Assembly (NCBI GenBank): GCA_011032825.1
Contig: JAADJZ010000020.1
Coordinates: 711,841-775,840 of the forward strand
Length of the DNA: 64,000 nucleotides
Source of the DNA: Massariosphaeria phaeospora
Lineage: Eukaryota > Ascomycota > Dothideomycetes > Pleosporales
Reading direction: 5' to 3'
Shown here: in pieces, positions 12,001 to 23,810 of the stretch
Layout: every line of letters begins with the position of its first letter
Numbering within the stretch: the first letter of the stretch is position 1
Notes under the pieces: generated by a model
Told to the model about the DNA's origin: nothing
What the model saw: only the letters and a program-made list of their open reading frames with translations
The model's database searches: none
Translations under genes and position numbers: made by a program

Positions 12001-13021
12001 ATGCCACCTCGGTCGACCGACCTGGAGGCACTCAAACGGAACATGGACACATATCTCAAACCGCAGATGGATTAAGTCCCGCCACGTTGGAATAGCTCTA
12101 CAGTTTTGCTAACTTGAATCGCAGTTTGCTGGCCTCTGGGGAATTCTCGGACTTCGTTATCACCTGTGGAGACAAAACGTGGAACGTCCACAAGACTATA
12201 CTTTGTCCCCGCTCGGGTTTCTTCGCTCGTGCGATAAATTTTGGAAAGGTATGTGCACTCGCTGCGGAGATATGAGGACTCCTAACCTTCTCACAGGAGA
12301 AAGATGAAGGCAAGATCGATCTGCCAGATGATGACTCTACGACTGTGGAGTACATGCTGCAGTTCTTGTATGGGGCCGATTATCCGTCTACGAATATCAC
12401 TCCAACGGACGGGCCAGATCACATGAAGATTTTCCGCAAAGTAACCGAAGGCTCACCCCGTGAGATGTGCTGGAAGCTCCATGAACTTTTTAGCCACGCG
12501 AATCTGGAAGCTATGGAAAAGACCCAAGAGTTGATTATTGACGCTGCCAACGTAAGTTCTACTACCACGGAAAATTGTTGTTCTTATCTGAATGATTTCT
12601 CTAGAGAGGCTACGGGTTATATCGAAGCCCTACGGGCGATGTTCTGAAACTTCTGAGAGACCCCAAGTCGCAGGACGAACCATACATTACACGAACGTTC
12701 AACTGCGCCGTCGTCACCGACGCGAAGATGTACTGCATCGGGGATAAATACGACATACCCAGTCTGAAGCAATCGTCGTCAGAAAAGTTCGAAGTCGGCG
12801 CCGAAGAGTTTGCTCTAGGCACTCCCTGCTTGTACGAAGCGATTGAACTTCTCATGGAAAACACCCCGGAGATCGATCGTTCAATCAGAAAGACCATCGT
12901 CAGTTGTCTGTGCACAGAGCTGGTTCAGTTTGGCATTACTCCAGGCATCCAGGCGCTCATTGACCGATATCCGACTCTGAATGGATTCATCCTTGAGCAT
13001 CTGGTTGGCAAATACATCTGA
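12001..13021 (+). CDS. BTB/POZ-domain protein with a defective first splice donor
   Basis: Four exons are implied: 12001-12071, 12125-12248, 12297-12551 and 12605-13021, giving 288 residues. The BTB domain starts LLASGEFSDFVITCGDKTWN and contains HKTILCPRSGFFARAI; the back half has MYCIGDKYDIPSLKQ, the usual helix after the BTB fold in fungal members. Introns 2 and 3 are canonical (GTATGT...CAG; GTAAGT...TAG). Intron 1 would be 53 nt with a good GCTAAC branch and CAG acceptor, but the donor position reads TTAAGT instead of GTAAGT. Without splicing, a TAA follows Asp24. So the gene may be inactivated by a single base, may use a non-ATG or alternative start, or may use a rare donor. BTB proteins mediate dimerisation and often recruit Cul3 ligases; the partner is unknown. 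Confidence 0.7.
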
Positions 13022-13455
13022 GGCTATGCAACTTTGGACTATGACGAAAGCACGTCCGCCCTCTATTACCGTTAATGGGAGTCATTCTCGACAGTTATTT
13101 TGCGGGTTATAGCGAGCGAGAGATCATGTCCGTGTAAAAGATATGAAGGCACTAATCGGAAAAATGGTCACGTGATTCTAAAGCCCGGGACTACCTTTGT
13201 AGAAAGTCACTACAGCTCGAGCAAACTTTAACGGCCTCAACAGGAACACTGGAACTCTGAGCTCGTTGTTTTCTCTTTCTATATCATTTGTGTTCCATAA
13301 TAATGATGTGGATGTGACGTAGCTGTCCGTAGCTTCTCACCCAACTCTTAACCTGCCACATCATACCTCACACTTGCGCCCACTGTTTACAACACTGCTC
13401 TGAGAGAATCTGAGATCTCTCCAACATATTCAACAAACCCGTGCACATTGGCAAC
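13022..13455. other. Intergenic/promoter region
   Basis: About 430 bp between two plus-strand genes with no open frame of note. It should contain the BTB terminator and the promoter of the dehydrogenase. Confidence 0.5.
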
Positions 13456-14617
13456 ATGCAATCTGTGCTTCATAAAGTCGTGGGCCCGAAAGAGGTGCAC
13501 CCAGAAGACCTCGGCGACCGCGTCGCTATCGTGACCGGCGGTGCTCTAGGCATCGGGTGTGTAACAATTCAGAAAAATGCGCAAATCCCGCTTACGGCTA
13601 TGATAGATATGAGGTCAGCCGTGCGCTGGCTCTCGCTGGCGTCGAAGTCATCATGGTGAACCGCAAGGAAGAACAAGGCTCTGAAGCCATCGATAAGATC
13701 AAGTCCGAGGATTCAAACGCGAAAGTCGACTGGAAACACTGCGACTTGGGTAACTTGCGTGAGGTGAAGGAAATCTTCTCAGAGCTCCGATCTTCACTCC
13801 AACGCCTTGACTTCTTGATCCTTTCCGCTGGCATCAATACCAATCAGTACGGCGAGGACGTGGACGGTATCGATCGCCATTTCGGGGTCAACTATCTCGG
13901 ACACTGGTATGCCTGCAATCAGCTCTGGCCTCTGCTCCGCAAGACGGGGAAGATGGACACCAAACCGAAGCCGAGAGTTGTCTTTCTTTCGAGCGAGATG
14001 CACAGGATGGCGCCACCAAACGCGCATTTTGCGAGCTTGGATGAGATTAACGACAAGGATATGGACCCCACCAGGTTGTACGCGCGATCGAAGCTCGCCA
14101 TGATCCTCGGATCGAAGTACGGGCTCCGGGACCGTGTTATCAAGCCGAATGGCGATCAGATCTATGCGCTTGCAGTGCATCCAGGCGCGGTAGGACTCTT
14201 TGAGCTTGAGGAGATACAACTATACTAACGATTATGACAGGTCAACACGGCCATGCAGCAGCAGTGGAAAGACGCATACCCGGGCATAACCGGCAAATTG
14301 CTCACTTATGCTATGCTATTTGCGGGCCGTGACGTCGAGCAAGGTTCGTACAGTACGCTCTGGGCTGCCACGAGTCCCGAGATCGAAGAGAAGGACATGA
14401 ATGGCTGGTACTTTGCTGACCCGGTAAGTCTGGTTCACACACGCCGTGTAACAATTGGGAGCTGGTAAGCTAACGTTTGATACAGGGTGCACCTGGCAAG
14501 GAGACTGCTCAAGCTTCGGATCCGGCTCTCGGTGCGGCATTATGGGATCTAAGCGAGAGGCTTGTGAAAGACAAACTAGGACAAGATGCATTGCTTGATT
14601 GGAATAAGTCGGACTAG
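13456..14617 (+). CDS. Short-chain dehydrogenase/reductase (retinol-dehydrogenase-like)
   Basis: Four exons (13456-13556, 13607-14189, 14241-14423, 14486-14617) encode 332 residues; the three introns are 50, 51 and 62 nt. The Rossmann nucleotide-binding motif TGGALGIG is at 27-34, split by intron 1. LSAG occupies the NNAG position (106-109), so the usual Asn is Ser. The catalytic motif is YARSK (Tyr192, Lys196), preceded by the conserved Ser in FLSSE (162-163). Later HPGAVNTAM is split by intron 2. Length and motif order match classical-to-extended fungal SDRs that resemble retinol dehydrogenases or yeast Env9. It would be an NAD(P)H-dependent oxidoreductase; the substrate is unknown. Confidence 0.9.
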
Positions 14618-14877
14618 AATCTGGAGTTCGCTCTTGAGTCTTGACACACTTCCACATCACCACCTTCAGAAGTCTAAATCATACCACACGCTCAGTGTGG
14701 CTGCCAACCGTATCCATCCAACATGCACATCCCTTCACGGGCTTTATTATTCAGCCCTTCCAAACTTCCGGCTTCGGTGGGATGAATGGCATGAGACTAG
14801 GAGTAAAGTAGTAATCGTACGAGGAGAAATATACATCTATCGAGAGTCAGCGTCCCACTCAACCTAATCTGACTCAG

Positions 14878-15807
14878 TTAGTACTCACCCGGCTGCCCTC
14901 GCGTATACACTCCAGGAATCTTCACGGTAGGACTCGGCGTGCCAACCGTAGCAGAGGGATTGACGACCTCGATATGCGCGCAATTCACGTAGTACTGAGC
15001 ATCCCACTTATTCGGAAATATGTGCTCAAAGCGCAACAAGTACTTGCCCGGCGGGGTTGTCACCGGAATCGTGAAGTTCCACTACCAAGAACGGACAGTT
15101 AGTTCTCCAAACTCAAATGCAGTCCGTTCCTAGCAGAAGGTTGGATACTTACACTGTCCGCATGCCACGTCCCCCACCACGCCTTCGTCGCATCGTACTT
15201 CTTCTTATTCTCCTCTTTCGTCCAATCCACGCTCTGCTCCGTGCGCTCCACAATCTGCAGAATCTTCGCCCAATCCCCATCTCCAGCGTACGCATTCAAG
15301 TCCTCGGTCGGCGACTTGGACAGCCACGCGGACCCGAAGCCCGGGTGGTACATCGTCGGTTCCAGGCCGCCGCCGCCGTTGGGGTGCTTGCCTATCGCGA
15401 AGCCGACTTTTGCGCCGGCTTGGATGGTCGCGGTTTTGGGCTTCGACCACGCGTTCGAGGCGTTGCGGCCGCAGCGCAGATCGAGCGAGTCGGGGTTCGT
15501 GTTGGGGTACTGCAGCGCGATTTCGTCGGTGTTGTTGACGGGGCTGATTTCTCTGGGGACGCGGAATTAGCGACGGACGTCGGACGTCGAACGGAGTGTG
15601 GGAGTGTAGAGGTATGAGAGGGCGCGCAGCTTACCGGATGTACTCCCATGTCTCAGTCCATTTGCCGTCGAGGATGAGCCGACCAAAGAAATCTGCAGTC
15701 TCGTATCAGTGAAGTTGTAGTAGAGAAGGGATGAGAGTTGTGGACGTACAATGCGCGGATGCGGGACTCAGCAGCGCTGAGCTGAGAGCGAGAATAGAGA
15801 CCCGCAT
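14878..15807 (-). CDS. AA9-family lytic polysaccharide monooxygenase
   Basis: Four exons (15807-15750, 15692-15635, 15552-15153, 15081-14878) encode 239 residues. An 18-residue signal peptide (MRVSILALSSALLSPASA) leaves His19 as the mature N-terminus, the first copper-brace ligand; its codon lies next to the exon 1 donor. The second ligand is His108 in MYHPGFGSAWLSKSP, a canonical AA9 motif. The axial Tyr is probably Tyr203 in QYYVNC, and Cys66/Cys206 can pair. The family oxidatively cleaves cellulose or hemicellulose chains outside the cell. The region usually reading ...ALH... before the Gln-x-Tyr motif reads FEHIFPNKWDAQ here, so the second-sphere His is shifted or missing and activity needs testing. 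There is no C-terminal cellulose-binding module. It converges with the dehydrogenase. Confidence 0.88.
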
Positions 15808-15870
15808 CGTGAATACAATGCAAGATTCGAAGGCCTTCCGAATTTTGAAGTCGTGAGACCCTTCCCACGA

Positions 15871-15876
15871 CTTTAT
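15871..15876 (-). promoter_or_regulatory. TATA box candidate for the AA9 gene
   Basis: TATAAA on the minus strand lies about 65 bases upstream of the AA9 start codon, a plausible core-promoter distance. Confidence 0.5.
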
Positions 15877-17001
15877 ACAACCACAGGCCCTCGCATTCAC
15901 CCTCGCCGCAGCCCGCTCGTACACTCACCACTCACACCACAACTCTGCACCAGAAAAATCCCCATCTGACCTGTCTTCATATATTATCGCGCGATACATG
16001 CGAAAGCAAGGGCATCGCAATATCGCCCGTCGGGCTCTGACCCGGATTCCACTGCAGTTAATCTACGGCTCAGTTGAACCGCCTAGTTCTAGATGTGTGA
16101 CCCTATTGTGGTAAACGGTAGAGATTTATAGTGTAGGGGAAGCCGTTCCGATTCGTCGGGCTTGTGCATGTCGTGCACAGGCTAAACGTGAGGATTTCTC
16201 CGGGCGGCGTGCAGGAGCACATGACGTACCAGGGAGGGAATGCGGGGTAAACAGTGGACGGCGGTGGCGGCGGCGGTTACCTCTTGTTGTTGTTGTTGGA
16301 AACATGGTGACATTGTGTGATTAGGAATCTTGGTGTGGTTGATGTTGTGTGTCCTCGCATTCGCTTGCTGATCCCTTCATGGACTTTGCATCGAATTGGT
16401 CGGCTTTCCTTATTCGGATCTGGCTAATAACGGAGAACGACTATCCGGAGGTGGCGGTATGTAGCCTTTTTCACATTGTCTAGGTTTACGTGCAACCATG
16501 TGAGACATATTTCTTTCGACTGTCTCTGCTTCTCTCAGTATGGCGTTTTCTCCGGACTCCTCAATTCAAGCGCCTGTAACGCGGAATAACGGCGTCAATC
16601 TCGTGCACTGGCGCCCTTGGTAGGGTTGAAACAAAGAGTGGCATTCGATCGAATGAAATCTTGCACAAGGTAACCGGACAGAACGGGTCTAATGAATGAT
16701 CTGACCGATGTCGAATATTTCCAAGCAGGTGTTCGGCTGTGACAAGCGTTGGTATTCGTCAAATGGAATATTCAAAGATGCCGTTTCGTCAAATTCGCAG
16801 TGCCGAAAAGCGAGATGTGAAATGTGAGGTTTTGGTGAATTCTTCCGCGAGAATAGCATTGTGTTGCATGAGCATAAGCGTTGTGACCTCACAATAGTTC
16901 GCACTAGCACCTATATCAGGTACTCCGGTTGTAGTAGCTATTCAACCCCGTTGTATCGAAGCCTTATGAGATTAGCTAACAAAGAGTTTCAAATCAGAAG
17001 T
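15877..17001. other. Divergent intergenic region
   Basis: About 1.1 kb without a believable gene, lying between the divergent AA9 and orphan genes. It contains short GGC and TTG triplet runs at about 16,260-16,300. Frames entering from 16,861 lack an ATG until 16,966. Confidence 0.5.
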
Positions 17002-18156
17002 ATGAACGACTCCGACGTATTGGACGCTATTGCACGCATTGCGGATCCTATTGCGCTGAAGAACATATTAGGTACCAACTGGAGCAGCTGGCATAACTGG
17101 GAATCCTACATTAAGCGGCAAAATGATCTTCCAATCGAACAGCCTCCCGTAGAGGATGACTTGGGGTTTGGTACATGCGTCGACTATTCGTTTCGGGTGG
17201 CCGAGGAACTCCGCACCTTATTGAAATTAGATCCTGCCCTTGCCCAATACGCCGACGAGGTCAAGGTGCTGGCAGGGTACGACGACAAAAACATTCCGAT
17301 GCACACTTGTGTAGCGATCCTTTTTGCAAAAGTGTGCTTAGTCCTCGACATGGGCTATTGCGCCACATTTCGGATTCCTGTAAAGGGACAGGTCGACACC
17401 ACTCCATATATTGATTTCGAAGGGGTAATCACATGGACTCAGTGGCATTACGAGGGTGTGCTCGGTTCCAAGGTCGCTGAACTGAGTAGCGTCGTCTCGA
17501 ATGAGGATGACGAATATTACAAAGACATGCGCTTTGTTGAAATTGACTATGATGATGCCTTCGAGGAAATCAACTATCGTATGGCGAAAAAAATGGTCCC
17601 TTCAGTAAAATACGCCGAGAAGCAGGTACCGTCCAGGAAATTTGTGGATCTAGGGTGGGGTTTTGATAAAGAACTGGTACACCTCCCGTCGCAGAAGGTT
17701 GAAGGGTACAATAACGCTCTCGTCAATAGGGGCATCCTTGAGGTTGACTTTTCGGAATGTCGCCTTAATATGCAAATCCCATACGCAGATTGGTTGAATA
17801 AACCCCGAAACCGCGAGGTGAAACGAGGCGTCACTACATCCCTCATGTACGTAGCTGTCAACAAAAGGGTATGCAACGTACGTTTGAAACTGCACCAGGA
17901 CGATCTCTCCGAGGACTGGTTCTGGGAGCTGATTGCGCTTTTTGGCGAAATTGGAGAGAACCTCGGACTGCCGCCTTCAGAGTTAGCAAAGATCATCGTG
18001 TCTCTGATTGAGAAGGGTAGATTTACTGAACAAGGCGGCAAGGTCAGGCCGTGTCGGCTTCGTCAGATTCCTGTTCCCCCCGAAGCCCATAAGTTGGATT
18101 CGAATGTGGTGAAGAGCCTGCTGGCCGAAATCTCCAAGAAACCGCTTAAGAAATGA
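17002..18156 (+). CDS. Hypothetical protein with transglutaminase-like Cys-His-Asp arrangement
   Basis: A single exon of 384 residues from ATG 17002; ATG 16966 is an in-frame alternative. I do not recognise the family with certainty. The region [20 protein letters not shown] places Cys59 before a helix, [10 protein letters not shown] places His101 about 42 residues later, and CLVLDMGY places Asp116 another 15 on. That order and spacing match the catalytic core of transglutaminase-like/papain-fold proteins. The C-terminal half is hydrophilic with acidic stretches ([19 protein letters not shown]). No signal peptide or membrane span is visible, so it is probably cytosolic. It precedes the formamidase by about 200 bp on the same strand, but nothing links the two functionally. 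Confidence 0.7.
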   Translation: MNDSDVLDAIARIADPIALKNILGTNWSSWHNWESYIKRQNDLPIEQPPVEDDLGFGTCVDYSFRVAEELRTLLKLDPALAQYADEVKVLAGYDDKNIPMHTCVAILFAKVCLVLDMGYCATFRIPVKGQVDTTPYIDFEGVITWTQWHYEGVLGSKVAELSSVVSNEDDEYYKDMRFVEIDYDDAFEEINYRMAKKMVPSVKYAEKQVPSRKFVDLGWGFDKELVHLPSQKVEGYNNALVNRGILEVDFSECRLNMQIPYADWLNKPRNREVKRGVTTSLMYVAVNKRVCNVRLKLHQDDLSEDWFWELIALFGEIGENLGLPPSELAKIIVSLIEKGRFTEQGGKVRPCRLRQIPVPPEAHKLDSNVVKSLLAEISKKPLKK

Positions 18157-18358
18157 GTGTTCGCATGTGCGGAGGGATCGGGATGTCGAGATTTTAGCGT
18201 CCCACTTCCCATCTATGACATCAGCGACTAGGGTCGTCTTATCTGCTTCCCACCTACCCAAACTGCGACAACTTCTTACAATATACCATCATACCATCAT
18301 TCCATCGCACCCAGAGCCCTCGATCTTCATCAAAGTGTTTTGCTGGTACTCTCTTGTA

Positions 18359-19360
18359 ATGTCCGGCCTCAGCGGCCTAAACAAAACGACGGGCGGCATC
18401 GTCATCGCTGCCGTTCAATCGCAACTCTTCTCCGTTACTACACCTTCCGACCTCGCCCATGCCGTGCAACATATATGCGGTCTCGTCAGACAGACGAAGC
18501 GCGCCTACCCACACACCGACCTGGTACTTTTCCCTGAATACTGCATACACGGACTCAGCATGTCTATGGACGCCTCGATCATGTGCACACGCGACGGTCC
18601 CGAGATCCGTGCGTTCCAAGCCGTATGCAAAGAGCATTCCGTCTGGGGTGTGTTCAGTATCATGGAGAAGAACGAGTTGGGAAACCCGTGGAATTCTAGC
18701 GTGACGATCAACGCGCAAGGCGAGGTCATCAACTACTATCGGAAAATGCATCCGTGGGTCCCGGTCGAGCCCTGGTATCCCGGGAATCACGGAGTCAGCG
18801 TTTTCGAGGGTCCAGGAGGCATCAAGATGAGTCTGATCATCTGCCACGACGGGATGTTTCCGGAGATGGCGCGCGAAGCTGCGTATCAAGGCGCCGAAGT
18901 ACTTCTGCGGACCGCAGGGTACACAGCGCCCATCAAGAACTCTTGGGAGATCACGAACCGATCAAACGCATTCTGCAGTCTGATGTATACCGTCAGCGTG
19001 GCGCTGGCCGGTTCCGATGGGACGTTTCGCTCGATGGGCCAAGCTATGTTTGTCTCTCCCGAAGGCCACATTCTCGAGCAAGGCGATTCGACGCCTGATG
19101 GGATCTTTGCATGCGAGATACGAACTGAGAATGTCAGAAGAATGCGGAAAGAATGGGGTGTTGAGAACAACCTGTACCAATTCGGCCACCGCGGCTACGT
19201 TGCTGTCAATGGCGGTGCAAGCGATTGCCCTTATACGTACATGCGCGATCTCGTGAAGGGACAGTACAAGCAGGCTGGAGAGCAGGGAGTTATCGTAAGG
19301 GACGGGAAGGTGTGTGGATTCAAGGCGCCAGAAGCTGAGTTTGTCAACGAGATGGAATGA
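18359..19360 (+). CDS. amiF: Formamidase (nitrilase superfamily, AmiF type)
   Basis: A single exon encodes 333 residues, matching the ~334 residues of bacterial formamidases. The nitrilase triad is visible: Glu60 in [13 protein letters not shown], Lys129 in [14 protein letters not shown] and Cys162 in [43 protein letters not shown] and [10 protein letters not shown] are further AmiF-type blocks. The enzyme hydrolyses formamide to formate and ammonia, supplying nitrogen in the cytosol. The start was chosen because [13 protein letters not shown] aligns with the family N-terminus; the upstream frame is untranslated. Fungal formamidases are closely related to bacterial ones, so old horizontal transfer is possible, but codon use matches its neighbours. 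The gene is the last one before the transposon nest, 295 bp downstream. Confidence 0.93.
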   Translation: MSGLSGLNKTTGGIVIAAVQSQLFSVTTPSDLAHAVQHICGLVRQTKRAYPHTDLVLFPEYCIHGLSMSMDASIMCTRDGPEIRAFQAVCKEHSVWGVFSIMEKNELGNPWNSSVTINAQGEVINYYRKMHPWVPVEPWYPGNHGVSVFEGPGGIKMSLIICHDGMFPEMAREAAYQGAEVLLRTAGYTAPIKNSWEITNRSNAFCSLMYTVSVALAGSDGTFRSMGQAMFVSPEGHILEQGDSTPDGIFACEIRTENVRRMRKEWGVENNLYQFGHRGYVAVNGGASDCPYTYMRDLVKGQYKQAGEQGVIVRDGKVCGFKAPEAEFVNEME

Positions 19361-19656
19361 ACACTGACTCGTTTGAAAAGATTCGCAGGTGCGTTGACAA
19401 GGGGGCTACCATGAAACTAAGATCCTTCTCACGCGGGTTTCCTTATGGATTGGCAAGTGTTATACGCTCGAGCCTGGAATGTTTCCCAGTTTTATTGAGC
19501 ATTTCATATGATCCCGTTTGCAGCATCAAATTCTTGGCCTCGCGAAAATCTTCCTCTTGCAACTTTGAAATCTGTGGCCTTGTGACGTCCAACTATGTAA
19601 AACTTCGACTTAACTACGTCGCGAACCTGGCCGAAAAAGTTCCCTTCATCCCTCTA

Positions 19657-19739
19657 CTCGTCCCACGCACTAGCTCGCTCCGCTCGCTAGTGCTCCCATG
19701 CTCAATGATCATCCCAAGCTCAATGAACTGAATGCCAAG
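19657..19739 (+). repeat. Left TIR of the host Fot1-like element
   Basis: Exact inverted copy of 52772-52854, lying 295 bp after the formamidase stop and immediately after the target TA. Confidence 0.93.
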
Positions 19740-19898
19740 AACATTCTCCCACACCCATTTTTTGCAGCGCCAGGATGGCTGACGCCTATCGTGATCAAGA
19801 GGATCGAATCGAGCAAGCTATAAGGCATATTTCTACGAAAACTTCCTATGTTTTGACCAAGGTGGCGCGTATGTACGATGTTGACGTGCAGAGGCTCC

Positions 19899-22800
19899 CA
19901 CAGTTGTCAACAATCAATTTAATCAATCGAGGGCGCCGTAATTGGCTTGATTGAAGTCGTAAGCTAGCTCTAATTGGCTTGATTGAATTGGTGAGGTCTA
20001 GGAGCGGATTGACTTGCAACTTGATTAAAGATTAATGAATTAAATGCTTAAAAGCTTAGTTTTTATACTGATTAATTAGTCAAAGTTTTCCACTCGCATA
20101 CATGATACTCTTCAATGAGTTGCTTATTAGTTACATCGTGATCTAGCCTATCCGGAGGTAGGTCAAATCCAGCTTTTGACCACGATCTCACCAATTGGAT
20201 AGCCGCCAAGAGCTTTGATCTAATCGCCCGTCTTTTAGGCTTAAGGAGGTTGCCAAGCTCGCTAAACATTCGCTCACAATCGCAACTCAAAGCTGGAATT
20301 GTCATAATATCGATAGCAAACTGCGCTAAGTTGGGGTATTTTTGCTGAAGCTTTATTTAGTATTTGACTAGATTGCTTTCTTCTAGGTATTGCTCTTTCG
20401 TCTATTTAGGCTTGTATTTCTTCTAGCGTTTGAACTTATTAATATCGCTAACATCAGCGCTGCCACTGTTTACAAAGGCGCTAATTGCCTTATCTATACT
20501 GCTTAGAGCTATTGTTTTTGGGCGAGCTGAAGGCACTTGCAGCGGCTTATACTCTGCTCAAAGTTGCTAAAAGCTAGCGTTTGCAGCGTTAAGCTAGCTA
20601 GCTTTGTCCTGCTAGCTGTTGTTACAGTAGTACTTATAGTACGGGTGAAAGCAAACTGCAGCATAGTAGACAGGTAACGAGTTGAGCTTGCCGTAGTACT
20701 TATTAGCCTTGTGCTAGGCAGCTTTTATATTGATTGAGAGGTAGTCTTTAGGAGCTTCGGCGTAAGCGTTGAAGTTAACATGCGCGTACAGCGACGCGAT
20801 TGATTCAAGCAAGCTAAGTAGGTACTCAAAGACTAGAATAATTTTGTAGATAGCGCTAAAGTTGCTAGTTTTGCCGCGACCTTCGAGGCGCTTGGTAGCG
20901 TGTTTGAGCAGTTTCAGTGCTTCCATGTACTGCGTGATTACGGCCTAGTCGCTTGCTAATAAGCTGTCTGATCTCATCTAAGCTGGCGCGTTTGGTAGCT
21001 TGTTTCTTTTTGAAATTGCGTGCGCGTCGGCTGCAGCGATTGCGCAGATATAGTAGCTTGCGTATAAGTCGTAGGCAGCGTGGAAGTAAGCAGCGCGCTT
21101 AAATAAGTAGTAGAACGAGTTCCAACGTGTGACGACAGGCTTAACAGGCTTAAGTATTTTAAGTCGATCGTGCGTAGGTAGCGCTTGGTTGGCGAGGCGC
21201 TAAAAGTCTGCAAAAAGCTCGTACTGTTGCGGCGTTTTAATATAGTTGATCACGTCTATAAGGACGCCTAAAGGGCCATCGCAGCGCTACTGTGCTATGA
21301 ACGCTTGCTCGCTAGCATGCTCTTCAGCCGCGTTGTCGTACGCCTCTTTGTTCTTGCTAAATATAATAACCTGGCCGATGAGATTAAGCGTGTGAGGACC
21401 GTAGCGGAGGCGACAATAGGCAGCGTTGAAGTCGTAAGGCGTGCAATCGCAGCAACAGCAGTGTCGTTGTTAGTAGCGTTATCAAGTACGAAGTAACCTA
21501 GCTTAGATAGAAAGATCTCGTATGTCTTAAGCGTGCGCTTAACAGTCTCAGCAATCCGCTTACCTAAATAAGAGCCTTGCAATTGAGGTAGATCGATAGG
21601 CAAGTTTCTAATTACTCTAGCTGCGTTAGCAAAGTAGGCGATAATACCGAAAAAACTGCGTTTGCCGCCTTTTGTAGTCTAGCTGTTAAAGCTTACGTAG
21701 ACTTTGCTAACAGCAGCTAACAAAGCCTCAACAACTCTAAGCTGCATAAAGTAGAATAGCTTTATAACAAAAGTTGACACGCTTACATAGCTTGCCTAAA
21801 GCGCTGCTTCTGCTTCTAAGTTAGCAAACTCAATTATAGCTCGAAAAGCTAGAGTTTTGAACTCGCGGAGTAGGTAATTGTTGTCAACAAGCTATAGCAC
21901 TGCAGCGAGTTGAAAGCGCTGTACGTTGAAATTTTCTATTGCATTAGCAGCGCTTTGTTTAACCTCGATACTAGCGGCGAGCATCTAAGCTAGTAAACGC
22001 TGCCTAGCTTTTAGCAGCAGCTTCTTGCCGTCCTTGTAGTAGCTATGGCTACGAGTTAGTTAATAGAAATAGGCGCTTGCTGCTGTCGTTGCTTGCGTTA
22101 CGTTGAAAAAACTGCTGCTACCTAGGTCGATAGTCTTGTGCAGGTAGCAATACTTGCAAACGAACTAGATTCTTTGCAGGTCGCAGATTAGAGCGACGCG
22201 ATAGCTATAGCGATAGATCTAGCTTTTTTTCTGCTTCTGCGTCGCTAGTAGCTTTATAAAGCCTAACAATTGAGTTTAATCAATGCCGTTGAAGTTGTCT
22301 GCAAAGCGCCCGTTAAATAAGTTTTTATTAGCTTTATTACTAGCTTCTATTGTAGCAATTGTAGCAGCGCTGCTGCCCTTAGTAGGCGGTGTGATTGCAG
22401 CTTTAGCCTGCGAGTCGCGCAGTTGTAACTCAAACGTTGGTGTTGCTAAAAATGCTTGCGAAAACGGCGTAGCTTGCAAAGCGTTGGCTATAGCTTTGCA
22501 AAAAGAAAAACAGCAAGGTAGTTAAAAAGTAGCATCTACTTTGATAGGCTGGTTTGCAGTGCCGCAAGCTAACTTTCTAGCGCGCTTGTTAACAGTTGCA
22601 CTGTTAAAGCTAGTGTCTTTGCAATCGCGTTTCGCACGGGAAGGCATAGCGATAGATTTAATAGCAATAGAAATAGCGTAGCGTGTAGTGAGCAGAGGTA
22701 GATAAAAGAATTAGATTAAAAGCGTTAAAAAGGTTAGAGGCGCAGGTAGATTAAAGGATGTGTGTAGTAGTTTAGTGCTGCCTGCTTACCTTATTAGGCA

Positions 22801-23002
22801 CCTTTTACTTTAGTTAGATTATAGTTACGTCACGTAAACAGAGATTTTACAGCAACAAAATCGTTAATCTACACAATCAAGTTTTCTGTTGTAGATTAAA
22901 TTGAGTAACAAACTACTATACAAAAGCTTAAATTAATTGACTTGCATTTTTGCAATCAAGTTAATCAAGTTATTTAATTCTAATTGATTGTTGACAACTG
23001 TA
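19899..23002 (-). mobile_element. hAT-1 transposon, RIP-degraded
   Basis: The 3,104-bp element has termini ACAGTTGTCAACAATCAATT on both ends (inverted) and an 8-bp target duplication GAGGCTCC (19891-19898 and 23003-23010). The transposase is on the minus strand, riddled with TAG/TAA. Recognisable pieces include FVLDNATNNDTAV (about 21,490) and the C-terminal dimerisation domain with CDCERMFSELGNLLKPKRRA (about 20,220-20,290). It is related to hAT-2 (shared FNGID and KRLEGRG blocks). It interrupts the Fot1 host after codon 41. Confidence 0.92.
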
Positions 23003-23688
23003 GAGGCTCCGCAGGCGCCTAAACAACAAACCATCCAAATCAACCTGCGCCAGTACAAATACGAAGCTTTCTCCTGCTCAAATGAAAGCGCTTGAGCTGT
23101 ATATTAAGCGCCTTGATCAAATTGAGCAACCGCCTTTAGTAGAGATGGTGCGTATGGCTGCAGAGTCAATTCGGCGCGCCACATTGCTACCTGCTGAACG
23201 CGAAAATATCACCCCTCTAGGGAGAGACTACATTACGCGTTTAGTGCGCAATCACCTACTGTTTCGCAGGGCGAAACAGAAGCTACAAGAAAAAGAGCGC
23301 GTAGTTGCGCAGGAAAGAGATGTACTTGAAGATTACTTTGGCAAACTCAAGCAGGTGGTTGATCAATACGGGATACACCTACGGGATACGTACAACTTTG
23401 ACGAGTGCGGCTTCAGAATAGAGATAAGCAGCTCGCAGCAGGTTGTTACTATAAAGGAGTACAAATACGCTCAATCTCCGTCAGAAACAAACAGGAACTT
23501 TGTTACTCTAGGGGAGGCAATTAACGCTGCAGAAGAAACACTTCCGCCGCTGGTAATTATCAAGGGCGCTCAAATCATGCACCAACACGTTTCTATGGCG
23601 CTTAACCTGGATCCTCGCATGCTCCTAGCGGTGTCACCTACTAGCTACAGTAATAATAAGATTGCTCTCAAGTAGATCAAGCACTTTG

Positions 23689-23796
23689 TGTTTGAGATTA
23701 CATGATCTCCAGCTACTATATATAGTCTCTGTAGTTGCTGCTTCGTCATTACTCAATCAATTACTTTGCTCTCAATCCTATGGTCACATTCTAACA
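23689..23796 (+). repeat. Copia 5' LTR
   Basis: 108 bp, TGTTTGAGATTACATGATCT to TTCTAACA. It matches the 3' LTR apart from C-to-T/G-to-A changes; the 5' copy is less mutated. Confidence 0.92.
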
Positions 23797-23810
23797 GGTT
23801 ATGAGCCCGA
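23797..23810 (+). other. Copia primer-binding site
   Basis: GGTTATGAGCCC directly follows the LTR. It is complementary to the anticodon-arm sequence GGGCTCATAACC of initiator tRNA-Met, the internal half-tRNA primer used by Copia/Ty1-type elements. Confidence 0.8.

Noticed and set aside
7631..15807. A secondary-metabolite gene cluster (transporter plus dehydrogenase)
   Set aside because: No polyketide, peptide or terpene synthase and no pathway regulator lies nearby; the genes look unrelated.
19357..19731. A small gene just after the formamidase
   Set aside because: Its C-terminal half is the Fot1 TIR translated, and the same peptide appears at the other TIR.
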